From Primulina eburnea (taxonomy: Eukaryota > Streptophyta > Magnoliopsida > Lamiales > Gesneriaceae), in assembly GCF_022965805.1 (NCBI RefSeq), contig NC_133108.1, positions 18,860,056 to 18,924,055 of the forward strand: a stretch of 64,000 nt of DNA, read 5' to 3'. Position numbers and translations under genes: made by a program. A model generated the notes under the pieces. That model ran no database searches and was not told where the DNA came from. It was given only the letters and a program-made list of their open reading frames with translations. Below, piece after piece: positions 1 through 11,417 of this stretch (within the stretch, counting starts at the first letter, position 1; each line of letters begins with the position of its first letter).

Positions 1-1210
1 CGCTTCACGATGATATCAATGTATGTGGACTGGGTGAGACCAAGAAATCTTCTTGATCTATCTCTATAGATCTGTATTCCCAATACAAAAGATGCTTCAC
101 CCAAGTCCTATATCGAGAACTCACTTGCTAACCATATTTTAGTTGATTGCAACATTCCTACATCATTCCCAATGATTAGAATGTCATCAACATAAAACAC
201 CAGGAATGTCACAACACTCCCACTGACCTTCGTATACACATAGGATTCCTCAGGATTCTTAGCAAAACCAAACTCTTTGATTGTACTATCGAATCTGAGG
301 TTCCAACTCCTAGATGCCTGCTTTAGACCATAAATAGATCTTTGAAGTTTGCATTCCATATGCTCACTTCCGATAGATGTAAACCCTCCAGGTTTGAGAC
401 ATGTAAATCTCTTCCTTAATATCCCCATTAAGAAAAGCTGTCTTGACATCCATCTGCCATATCTCATAGTCATACCATGCAGCTATGGCTAGCAATATTC
501 TTATAGACTTGAACATTGCAACTGGTGAAAAGGGTTCCTCAAAGTCAACTCATTGTCTTTGAGTATATCCTTTTGCAGCCAATCGCGCCTTGAAGGCCAA
601 TACCTTCCCATCCGCCTCAAGTTTCCTCTTGTAAATCCATTTACACCCTATGGGAACAATTCTCTCAGGTGGATCCACGAGATTCCACACTTGGTTCAAA
701 TGCATGAAATTCTTCTCAGATTCCATTACTTCAAGCCACTTGGATGAATCGACATCAGATAATGCTTCCTTGAAGGTCCTTGGATCACATCCATGGTTAG
801 GCTCATCATGGCCCTCCTCAAGAAGCAGACCATACCTCATAGGTGGTCTCGAGACTCTCTCAGATCTTCTAGGAGCTTGTATCTCCTCTCTTGGCTCTTC
901 GGGTGTGGGTTCTACAATTGTGGGTGTCTCTCGAACCTCTTCGAGTTCTATCATTTCGCCTTTTCTATCCAATAGTAATTCCTTTTCCAAAAAAGGTTGC
1001 ATTCCTAGAAACAAACACCTTTGTGTCTTGGGGATGATAGAAATAATATCCAACTGAATTCCTTGGATATCCCACAAAGTAACATAAAATGGACCGACTA
1101 TCCAATTTATCTCCCACTACCTGCTTCACATAAGTAGGGCACCCCCATATTCTAAGATAAGAATATTTGCGAGGCTTACCCATCCATATCTCATATGGTG
1201 TCATGGACAT
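1..1210 (-). pseudogene. copia-1 pol remnant: integrase C-terminal part and reverse transcriptase
   Basis: Read on the minus strand from 1210 down, this begins in the C-terminal part of integrase (TPYEIWMGKP, matching F), passes through the linker and enters reverse transcriptase, with IYGLKQASRSW and the catalytic YVDD near 190-215. Reading is broken at least three times relative to F: an extra A in the A run near 990, an in-frame TGA near 550, and an extra T near 394. RNase H would lie left of the window. The family role is cDNA synthesis and integration in a virus-like particle, but this copy cannot make the full enzyme. Confidence 0.9.
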
Positions 1211-2410
1211 TTAGTGGAATATCTTTCAATTTTAAGTTATAGAGATCGTTTTCAAGTTTTCTAGTACCAATCAAACATTCATTCTTGTAAATGTTGCAAA
1301 CACCTTTGCAAAATAAACAAGAATATCCATTTTTATCAGTATAAAAATGGAAACAATGTTTTTCTCAAAATTAGGTACAAAAAAAACATCTCATAAGATT
1401 AACTTAAAACTATTGTTCAACAATAAGTAAACATCTTCAACAGCCTTGGCAGCAACTCTTGCTCCATTGCCCATCCTCAAGAAGGTCACACCTTCCTTAA
1501 GCTTCCTACTTCTTCCCATCACCTGTAACTCATTACAGAGATGTGAACCACAACCGGTATCCAATACCCAAGAAGTAGAGATAATTGAAATGTTTACTTC
1601 AATTTAGAACATACCGTTTCCAGAACCTTTCTGGGCAAGATATTCTTTGCAATTATGCCTCCAATGTCCAGGCTTCTTGCAGTGATGACAAACATCACTA
1701 GTCTTGTCAGCCTTAACTGGTGTGGCTGCCACAACGGGATTCGGAGATTGCCTCAACAAGGGCACGTTCTTCTTGGGACGTTGGAAAGAATGCTTCTTTC
1801 CCTTCCCATGTGGATCAATCTTCGTACCAGATGAAGAACCCACATAAAGAACCAACTTCTCTTTCTTGATGGTTGATTCAAACGTAACAAGCATATTTAC
1901 CAACTCCTCAAGGGTCGGCTCCATCTTGTTCATGTTGAAGTTCACCACAAAAGGATCAAATGAGCTAGGAAATGATAACAACAACACGTCGGTGGTCATC
2001 TCCAAAGGCAAGATCAGATCCATGCCAACGAGCTTGTCCATGAGCCCAATCAACTTCAGGCCATGCTCATGGACCGAGGCCCCATCTCGCATGCGCAAAG
2101 TGATCAGCTCCTTGACGGTAGCATGCCTCAGAGGCCGTGTTTGCTCACCAAAGAGCTCATTGAGATGCAAATGAATGTCAGCAGCACTCTTTGCATCCTC
2201 AAAACGCCTTTGCAGCTCATCATTCATAGAAGTCAACATATAACACCTGGCTATCAAGTCATGGTCACACAATTCCTTGTAAGCCTGCAATTCCTCAGGA
2301 GTGCTGTCAGTCGGAGCCTCAACAGGGGACGACTCAGTCAGTGTATATGCTACCCTTTCCGAATTCAAGGCGATTTTCAGGTTTCTTAGCCAAGTGAGGT
2401 AATTAGGTCC
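1211..2410 (-). pseudogene. copia-1 gag and protease remnant
   Basis: The open stretch 1604-2368 (254 residues) is a copia gag (UBN2-type) with a CX2CX4HX4C zinc knuckle (CHHCKKPGHWRHNC) near its C-terminus, clearly homologous to the N-terminal third of F. Protease-related sequence continues leftwards at about 1440-1600 but is not open. The normal start is lost: F begins 31 codons further upstream, and in this copy that segment is replaced by a short copied piece of leader (see findings). The first Met now lies inside gag. Gag would form the particle shell and bind RNA. Confidence 0.88.
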
Positions 2411-4204
2411 AGTTTGTACTGAAAAGTAAAAACAGATATCGGATTGCGAATCGAAGACATTGTCAATTTGTACTGAAAAGTAAAAACAGATAAATGTTGA
2501 TGACTATTTTAAAATATTTAGTAAGATATGAAGTTTGGACTTTTACTTCATAAATATTTTCTCCAACTGTTTTGACATCTTTCACTACCCTCTAGTGAAA
2601 ACGGGAAACTCCTTTCCTCAGTAGGTACGCAAGGTCCAATTAGCGAATTATGATCCCGAATAATATCAGCCAATCACAATTCCTAAAAGGTAGTTTCCAA
2701 TTGCATCTCAATGCAACCCTTTACGTAAACTTTTGTCTCACAGTTGATTAGGACCCAATAATATGACGTCGTTCATCTTCACGAGCCTTACCCATCGATT
2801 TTGAACCTTAATGGGCGGTCGCCATGAGTTCCCTCAATAATATGAGCCGAAATCATAGGAGTTCCACGTAGTTCACATCACCATGTCAATGGATGTCACA
2901 GCTTTTCGGCACCGAGGGCCCCCCCAATAATATGAGCCGAGCCCTGAGTACGGGTGGCGTTCATCATGCACCCATTGTCGATGGAAGACATGGAAATTAT
3001 AAACAAATTTATAATTCCCTTCTCGGGCTTGATATTAATTTTGAATCTTATTCAAAATGAGGGTTTTTAATTTTGAAAGGTCTCATCATTAATTTTATTT
3101 TAAAAGCTCGCCATGTTTGATCGTATGTTTGCCGGATTCATGCAACTTTGTTATTATCATAATAATAACGTACATACTCATTATTTATAACATATCATGC
3201 ATATATTATAAACAGTAAACAAAACAAGGATGATCAATCACCCCAATACTAATGGACCATGTGAGCTAAACACGGGCCTAGGTCCAATCTTAGGGTAATG
3301 CAAGGGATGGAAATGCAATTATTACATTAGCTTCCAATATTTACATGTCTTCGATCCTCATAATCATCATGGCCACCATCTTCCAATCTTGATCATCCAC
3401 TATACTAATATTTACAAATAAATATCCATGGCAAATAGGGATACATCTCATGGGGTGGGAACGGGCCATAAACCAAGCCCACTTTAAATTTGATAATTAT
3501 TACAAATATTCAACACAAAATATCCTAGCATACACCTAGCAAATTGGGCTTGGGCTTTTGATCATCCTTCATGCATAATATCACATATCATACACCATCA
3601 ATTAATTATCACAATAATTAATTGATCCAATATTATATATCTTGATCCAATCACTAACCGCCACGATTATAAACTAAATTAACAAAGTATACAAACACCT
3701 TTGTCTACTTTCAAATTAATTTATTTATAACCGAATTTCTTGTAAATCACCATTTACTATAAATATTTAAAGTCCAACTTAAAATATTTATTTCATGAGA
3801 AAATATTTGCAACTTTTGTAATTTTAAACTTAAGGGCCCAAAAACTTATTTTTCAACAAAAACATTTTGGCCCATTCAAAATTCACAAATATGTTAGCCA
3901 TCCAAAGGCCCAACAACTCAAGGCCCATGACACTTTGATAATCCAAAACACTTTTGGAAACCCAAGTCGTCATCGCCGTCGCCGGATTCCGGCAACAAAT
4001 TTTTATTTTTTTAATTTTAATTTTTAATGGGGCTCCTAGCTGCCCGGAATGGGCAGCCCCTCGGGCAGCCCGAGCTGCCCGAAACAAGCCCCAAAAATCC
4101 TTGACATTGTTGCAAAATTTTTGTTCTCATGCGGTTAGAAATCAATCTCAACATAATATCTTGTAAATGCTACACAAAATCGTAACCATGGCTTTGATAT
4201 CACT
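2411..4204 (-). other. copia-1 untranslated leader
   Basis: This stretch of about 1.8 kb between primer site and gag has no coding signal. It is conserved with the leader of copia F at 60297-62104. It contains three spaced copies of CAATAATATGA (about 2755, 2835 and 2925) and a related AATAATAT near 2655. A GC-rich block with repeated GGGCAGC/GCTGCCC lies at 4026-4085. Leader functions such as dimerisation or packaging are possible but cannot be shown here. Confidence 0.8.
4191..4204 (-). promoter_or_regulatory. copia-1 primer binding site, iMet type
   Basis: Directly inside the 5' LTR the minus strand reads AGTGATATCAAAGC, a two-mismatch version of the plant initiator-Met primer site TGGTATCAGAGC. 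Copia F has a better match in the same place. Confidence 0.75.
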
Positions 4205-6298
4205 TGAAAGGGGATCGGTTACGGTGAGCGGAAGCGCAACGAAAGTTTAAAAAATCGAATTTTTAAGGAATATTTTCGGCCACCTTGCATTGTGTGTAGC
4301 AAATACAATAAAACACCAAAATGACATTCATAGTGTGTATAGAAATTTACCTATCAATCTTAAAAGATTGATGATGGCTCCAACTAAGGTGTAAACACCT
4401 TAGCTCTTGAATGGCAAGACAATCTTCAAGCTTCTCTTTGAGCCCACCTTGCTCAAATATTAAGCCCACCACCAACTAGCTAGAACCACTCTAATTTTAC
4501 ACTAGAAAAATTAGAGCATTTTTCTTTGAGAAGTGTATGTTTCCTCAACCATTGAAGAAGCAAAAATTGGAGAGAATATTGAGCAAAATTTCGGCCATTA
4601 GGTGTTGGGAGAGAAGGGAGAACAACTTTCTTGGTTGTGGAAAAAGTTATTGTTTTGTCCCAAAAGCATGCCATGCCTTGGACATGGAAAAAGTTGTTGG
4701 CATGTGTGACACATGTCTTGAATATTGAGAAAGTTGTCTCCCAACTCTTCACCTCCCATGCATGCAAGTCTTATTTGATTTTTAACAATTAAAAATCCAT
4801 GGACTTATTTTAATTATCTTAACATATTTGAGACTAATTAAACATTACTTGAATTTACTCAAGTCACTAGTTGAATAATTATTTTAATATTGGGCTTTAC
4901 AAGACCCAATATGATTTAATTAATTCAACACTTGAATTAATTTAATTATTTGGACTCTACTAAGTCCACTAGTGTTTAATTAATTCAACACTTGAATTAA
5001 TTTAATTTAGTCCATAATAATGTTTAGAAAATCAAAATTTTGAAATACATTATTTATTTGGCCAACTTTTAATCTAGGAACACTTCCATAAATTAAAAGT
5101 CACATTTCTCTCATAGAAGTCATACTTCCATTTTATTTATGCTTATAAACTCATTTACAAGCCGTTCAACACATTGAACAATTTTACTTCTCAACGGGAT
5201 CTAGAAAGCTAGTACTTGTGTAGCCCTCAATGGTTCATTGATACAACTAGCCGTGGGTTCACATCTCCATGTGATTCGGACTAAACATGTCCTTATATGA
5301 GCATACCACAATTGCTCCATTCTTAATTACCAACTCCTTGATAACAAGAACGTCAGAACTCAAGTCTGATAGTACCCAACCAATCATGTTAAACGCCTAG
5401 CAGCATCGCTTACATGATTCCCTAGGTATCAAATGATAGTGCCTGCAAGAACCATTCAATTATGGTTAGCGTACAGTACGGTCCCTTCAACTCATATATC
5501 TCGATCGATTCGACAACCATTGGTTTATCGAGAGTTGTCAACGAATCGATACTATGTGTCATGTTGTAGTTGCATCGATGGTCTAATCTATGAAACCCCT
5601 TTCATAATTACCACCATACTCTGATCAGAGATTTCAACCTACATACACATGATAACACATAGGATATCCATACCCGAAGGTAAGCGGTGAATCCACGACT
5701 ACAATGCATCGACTCCTATATGTTTCGACAGAACACCCAACCTTGTCACCTGATGACCCCATGAGAGTCGGTAAACAAGTCAAAGTGTAATTCTAGCACA
5801 TAGAGTCTCAATGTTGTCCCGGGTCATAAGGACTAATGGTGTACAACCATAAACTAGGACATTTCCACTCGATAAGTGAGAATCACTTTGAAAGTCCTTT
5901 ATGGAGGGTTGTTCAGTGCACTCTACCAGGAGCACCTATCTGCATGCTCGGACATCACAATGTCCCTTAACAATGAAACATGGTACTCACATCGTAGATA
6001 CTAGTCTCTAACTCGAGCGGCCTATATCCTTCTTAGCGGCGGCTGAATCGACTAGGAACTGTTTAGAATATACAGTATTCCAAATATGAGTTTCATGATA
6101 CTCATCATATGAGCATCTCATATTCTTTCTACTATTTGTATATTCAAAGGTTTTATCTATGCAACTAGCATGGGTATACAGATAAAGATTTGCCAAAAAC
6201 AATAATTTTAAATATTATTAAAATAAAGATTGCTTATACATAGAGTTTTATTGTGTACACTCGGCCAACACTTGGCTCGACGGGCACCTACTCTAACA
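4205..6298 (-). repeat. copia-1 5' LTR
   Basis: This long terminal repeat of about 2094 bp has TG...CA ends on both strands (TGAAAGGGGATC at the left, CTACTCTAACA at the right). It aligns throughout with the F LTRs at 54263-56343 and from 62119. The A+T-rich stretch around 4780-5060 contains two direct copies of AATTCAACACTTGAATTAAT. Short open frames inside it are chance; none is conserved as protein. Confidence 0.9.
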
Positions 6299-7350
6299 AA
6301 GGGATTGTGACTACTACATGTTGGAAATATCGTGAGGGTTATGGTCCCAGTGGGAGCCCAACGATCGTGTTTCCGTTGATACAAATATGATGATATGATT
6401 GGAGATGTCGTGAGGGGAGAAGGCCCCAGAGGGAGCCCATTTATGGGAAAAGGTCCCAGAGGGAGCCCCGACGATCGTATTTCCAATGACACGAATATGT
6501 TAATACGTAAGGTCAGGGCCCAGTTGACCGGTGAGAGTGTTGCTGGTGTCCCCTGCCGCCCAGTACTGTGGTTACATGTAGATGGATCTATCGCCCAATA
6601 CATTTAAGAATACCAGTCACAATCAACGATCTGAATTCAACATACACGAACATGAATACGAATATGAATATGATTTTGTTGATATGAGCATGATATGAAT
6701 ATGAGGACATGAATATGTTGATATGAATATGGATATGTTTATGTTTATGTTTATATGAAAATGTTTATGCATAAGATTATGAAAATGTTTTTAATTAAAA
6801 GTTTTACGCATCATGAAAATGTTTACGAAAATATGTATGTTTATGGATCTTCATTAAAATGATATTTTAAGTATAATTATTTTTCACTGTTATATGTTAA
6901 CTGTATTACGTATTACTCGTTATCAAGAATATGACGTGTTGAGTCTTTAGACTCACTAGATGTGATTGATGCAGATGATATTGATTATGAATATGATAAT
7001 GGAGGTCTTGATGGTTGACTTTGCTAGACTGAAGGTGCGCATAACCCGAGGACCGACGCTAGTTTTCCGCACTAGTTATGATTTATGATTTTAAGTAATG
7101 TTAAAGATATTTTTACGTCTTTTATTTATGTTATGAGAGATTTTTGAGAGGTTATAGTATGGGCTATACTTTCGAATAATGTTTTAAAGTTGGTAAAATG
7201 TTTATGCTTTAAAATATTTTTCTTTGGATTTTTAAAGGGCAATTGGATGTTTATTTTTAAAATGATGTCAAAAATATTTTATGTTTCGGCCGATCTAAGT
7301 GAGGTTTAAAGAAAAAAAAAAAATTTCCAGCATGTTTTAAGAAAACGAAT
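6299..7350 (+). repeat. gypsy-type LTR fragment, plus orientation
   Basis: No coding sequence. The stretch 6330-6600 contains blocks of CCCAGAGGGAGCCC and GACGATCGTATTTCC, followed by ACGATCTGAATTCAAC. These recur on the opposite strand at 7370-7720 and 9355-9560. The right part (6940-7320) resembles the 3' half of a gypsy LTR and ends in an A run at about 7312. Neither end shows a clean TG or CA with target duplication, so I treat it as a truncated LTR. Confidence 0.6.
6640..6790. repeat. degenerate ATATGA-type simple repeat
   Basis: Irregular repeats of GAATATGA, GATATGA and TTTATGTTTATG fill this stretch inside the plus-strand LTR fragment. There is no coding signal. Confidence 0.7.
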
Positions 7351-9309
7351 AGCAGATATTTCAGTTGAATTCAGATCGTTAATTGTGACTTTCCTGATCA
7401 TGACATAAACCTCAAGAGTCGATGGATTCATCTACATGTAACCACAGTGCTGGGCGGCGGGGGATACCGGCAACACTCTCATCGGTCAACTGAGCCCTGA
7501 CCTATCATTTTTCGAATAGAAATACGATCGTCGGGGTTCCCTCTGAGGCCTTTTCCCATAAATGGGCTCCCTCTGGGGCCTTTTCCCCTCACAATATTCT
7601 CATTCTTATCGTTACCACAAATCCTTTACCACATAACCGTTACCACATATTCGCAATGATGGAAGCACGATCGTCGGACTCCCACTCGGACCATCACCCT
7701 CACGGTATCTCCATCATTAACGAAATTAGTCACAATTACTTCACTTCCTTCAACGTTTTACATTCACATCATTTTATAAAATCATGCATAACATAACAAT
7801 TTTGTTTTTGAAACCAAGCATGCAACGTGTCTTTTAAATGTCTTCCTTAAATCATAAAAATCCCTTAGACATTTAAAAATCATAATTTAATCATGAAAAT
7901 TTCATAAACATTTAAAAATAATCATAATATAATAAAAAGAGCATTTAGGGCACTGCAATGACGTTTACTAATTTTTACGTGTAAAAAGACTGTTTTACCC
8001 CTGGACTCGACATTTTTCGATTTCGACTTTTTTTCTTGATTTCATGACTCTAACATGTCCTAAATAATTATTTAAGCTTACATAAATTTTAAATAATTTT
8101 ATTTAGCTTAAATATTAGACTTTTTCATTTATCTTTAATTAACTATTTTGACGGTGTTTTAATCCCGAAAAATCCCAAATTTTAATATAAAATTCCTAAA
8201 TTCTAAATTTAGTCTTTTTATATTATTTTAGCCCTTATGGACCACGACTCGACCCCCGTGAGTAATTTTCCAATTTTTCTTTATTTAAAAACCCTAATTG
8301 ACACCTAAACTTCGACCCCAAGCCAACTTTCGATTTTCACGAGTTACCCCCAAACCATGTCGATCCAAAACTTGACCAACATCATAAATTAACCTACTGG
8401 ACCCTAAGTTCACCAAGAAATCCATCCTAAGGCCAAAAGCGACCCACCCCAAGTAACTCTTATACTGGCCGAGAATCCTTAAGGCTCTAGCTGCGTGTCC
8501 AGACCTCTCTCAGCGAACCCATGCCATGGACCACCCACTCACATACCTCCATAGGACCCTGAAGACTCCCCTCAGACCCGAACTTGAACCACCGACCAAG
8601 CTCCTGAGCCCTGCACTAGCGCTGCACCTGCGCGCGCTGTTTCCCCCATTCTCGGGTGAGCGTCCTTGTCAACAAGGACTCTTCCCAATCCACTTAGCTC
8701 GAGTCCAACCATCGCTAGGACTCTTCCCTTGACCCCTCTACAACCCTGGATAGCCCTGGACAGGAGCCACGACCAAGCCCAGCCATAGGACCCAACAACC
8801 GAACCCTACATACACCATGACATAATTTTGGCTCCAGCTTGTGTGTGCTGTGGTTGTGCAGCGTTTTGATGCTTCTAATGACTCCAAAACTTGTGTAAAA
8901 CCTTTCCCATAACTTCCTAAGACATGGCAGCCCCTTCTGAACATAATAAACATGTCTTTGAATCATTTAAAAAGCTTACAAATTCATGATGAAGCACAAA
9001 AACGAAAATAAGAAAAGTGCATCTTGTTTTTCCATGCATACAATTTTAAATAATTAATATGGTGTGAAAGATGAGTAAAGGAAGAATTATGGCGTGCCTT
9101 TGCGTTATATACGCTTGAATAAACGTTGACGACGAAGAACATGACGTATAATATAAATTTTATGCATGATGATAATAAAATCATAATTAACATGTAAACA
9201 TGTATGTCACATAATCAAATAGCAATTAAAATCAGTTAATTACTCATTTTTCATAATTCTTAGATTTGCATGCAGTTGGATTACGTCGTCTTAATTTTTG
9301 GACCTTACA
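7351..9309 (-). repeat. gypsy-type LTR H, minus orientation, 3' end missing
   Basis: On the minus strand it begins TGTAAGGTCC at 9309, a typical chromovirus LTR start, and runs left through ACGCAAAGGCACGCC (about 9095-9110, shared with LTRs G and G'). It continues to the GGCTCCC/GACGATCGTATTTC block near 7530 and stops at GTTGAATTC near 7365. The proline-rich open stretches at 8500-8960 look like chance frames in GC-richer LTR sequence. It lies inverted next to the plus-strand fragment at 6299-7350. Confidence 0.6.
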
Positions 9310-10515
9310 TATGTATTCATTTTTCATCATATACATATATGTTTTCCTTTTCGTTGAATTCAGATCGTTAATTGTGACTCTCGTTTCATCATAAGGTCGG
9401 GGACATCAGCGTCACTCTCTTCCGTCAACTTAGCCTTGTCCTATCATCATCATATAGAAATACGATCGTCGGGCTCCCTCTGAGGCCTTCTCCCATAGAC
9501 GGGCTCCCTTTGAGGCCTTCTCTCATAAATAGGCTCCCTTTGGGGCCTTTTCCCTCACGATATCCCCATTCATATCATCGTAATAGTCGCAATTACTTCA
9601 CCTCCTGCAGATTTCATATTTTCATTACTTATAAAAATGATGCATATAAATATTATTTTTCTTTTAAACCAAGCATGTAACATATCGTTTAGCTTTAACA
9701 TTTTATAATAAAATTCTTTAAACATTTAAAATCAGCATTTCATAATATATTACAGCATTCAGGGCACTGCCATGACGCCTACCCAATTTTCAGTGTAAAA
9801 GGATCGTTTTACCTCTAGACGTAAAATCTATCGTTTTTGACTTTTCCTTACTTTCATTGAATCTAGACCATCCTAAATAATTATTTAAGCTTAAATTAAT
9901 TTTTTCATATTTTTATTTAGCTAAAATTCTTGGCTTTCGATTTTATTTCATATTTATTAATTCGTATAGTATTTTAATTCCGAATTAATTCAAATTATAA
10001 TATTAAAATCCCAAATTTCAAACATAGACTTTTTATTGCCTAAAACACCCTTACGAGCCATGATCCACCCCCGTTGACCCACGGTTTAATCCTTTAGATT
10101 TTAAGCCAATTAATCGAACCATTCCTAGCCACCCTCGAACCAACTTTGTTTTCTTCGAGCCAAAAACCACCCCGAGTCGCCCTTGCCCAACCCATCTAGA
10201 AACCCTCTCGAACCCCCTGGACTCAACCTAACCCGCTGCAGCCTCATGCGAGATGCACAAGAGCCGCGCGAACCTAGCAGCGAATCCTAGGACTCTTCGT
10301 AAATTGGCTAGGATCATCACCCTCGAGCCACCACCGAGCCCTCACTATTTGGACCCTCACATGACACTGTCAGACCTAGCCCAGAACTCTGGCCAAGCCG
10401 CGGCAGTAATTGGACCCTCACAGGACACTGTCATCCTCGGTTGCCTTGGGTGGAGTCCTAGCTCGCTTGGTATCTTCCCTAGCCGATGTGCTTGAGTACC
10501 ACCCCAACGCTCCGT
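9310..10515 (-). repeat. gypsy-type LTR K, minus orientation, truncated
   Basis: This is a second minus-strand copy of the same LTR group. Landmarks in the order found in H are the ATCTGAATTCAAC end (9355), the GACGATCGTATTTC and GGCTCCC blocks (9460-9540), the AGGGCACTGCCATGACG block (9755, compare 7945), the CCTAAATAATTATTTAAGC block (9873, compare 8060), and a C-rich block (10130-10500). Its LTR start is not preserved. LTR H may have inserted into K near 9310. Confidence 0.55.
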
Positions 10516-11417
10516 CTACGAGAATATTATTTTGTTACATAGTTTAGGGTCCTAATTATTTTGGTAACTAGATATTGATATATTTTGAGTATGTAAACAT
10601 ATTTTGCACGAATTTTCAAAGAAGCATTGCATGGGCTTATGAGCAATCAAAAAGGGCTTACAAGCAAGGTGCAAAGTGCCGAAGGGTTGTTGATGCATGG
10701 GAGTAAGTTTGGGAGTCATAGGAACATTATTCAGGTGATAAATGGTGAAGAGACCAGAAGCCTTGGCACCCGAGCGGCCAAACCTTACCGCCCGAGTGCC
10801 ACACTTACTCTCCAAGCGTGATTTCTAGAACACCCTGCGCACGAGCGGTCAAACCTTACCGCCCGAGTACCAAAACTCCATAACACTCGGCGCTCAGGCG
10901 GTAACATCTTACAGCCAGAGTGCGAAGATCCGCGGGAAAAATCCTAGTTTCCTAGTTTAGAGTCCAAGTCATTTAGGTAACTAGGTTTCAAATCTTTTCT
11001 TTTTGGTTAAAATATATGGACGCAATTTTGAACATTTTACACACATTATTGATTGAATTATCTTTGTTCTTGAGTTTCATCTCAAACAACAATACAAAAG
11101 CTCATTGCTTTGCATCAAAAGAAATGAAACTTATCAAAGTTTTACATTGTGGCGTTTGTCGATCGTTCTTATGCGGATTGTCAAGGGCAAGTTCTTTTAA
11201 GTTTCGTTCGAGTTTTTATTATTATTTTGTGATTATTTATTGCTAATCTTATTCATAGTTTAAAGGTGAATATCGCACGATACTTGATTCAAAAGATCGG
11301 GACATCACAACATCGAACCTTAAATGTTGTTGAATTGAGGGCACGATTCCAATTAATCGTGTTTGCTTTTATTTCGTTCGAGGATTCATATCACTTCTAC
11401 CATCAATTACATGCTTA
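10516..11417. repeat. LTR-like fragment of unknown family
   Basis: No gene is visible. The stretch has two similar modules around TTTGGTAACTAG (about 10558) and TTTAGGTAACTAGG (about 10970), and between them a paired GC-rich motif array. The remainder (11000-11417) resembles an LTR tail. No primer site or target duplication was found, so the family is left open. Confidence 0.4.
10766..10925. repeat. paired GC-rich motif array, GCCCGAGCGG family
   Basis: Three pairs of the type CACCCGAGCGG...TTACCGCCCGAGTG occupy this stretch. In each pair two CCCGAG-containing copies flank a short A+T core with inverted symmetry. The same family occurs at 15855-16036, and in weaker form at 12926-13091. Confidence 0.75.

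Larger units (their letters stand above)
1..6298 (-). mobile_element. copia-1, decayed Ty1/copia retrotransposon, left part outside window
   Basis: This is a minus-strand Ty1/copia element whose 3' end lies beyond the window start. It aligns along its length with copia F (54263-64000): the first bases match F from about 57152, gag matches 59450-60200, and the leader and LTR match as well. From right to left it holds the 5' LTR (4205-6298), an iMet-type primer site, a leader of about 1.8 kb, gag, and a broken pol. Frameshifts, a stop and a deletion of about 0.66 kb that removes the integrase core make it non-autonomous. No target duplication can be tested because the other end is missing. Confidence 0.93.

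Noticed and set aside
8526..8966. Proline-rich host proteins on either strand
   Set aside because: Overlapping frames on both strands within GC-richer LTR sequence, with no domain and no homologous frame in the sister LTR at 10100-10500.
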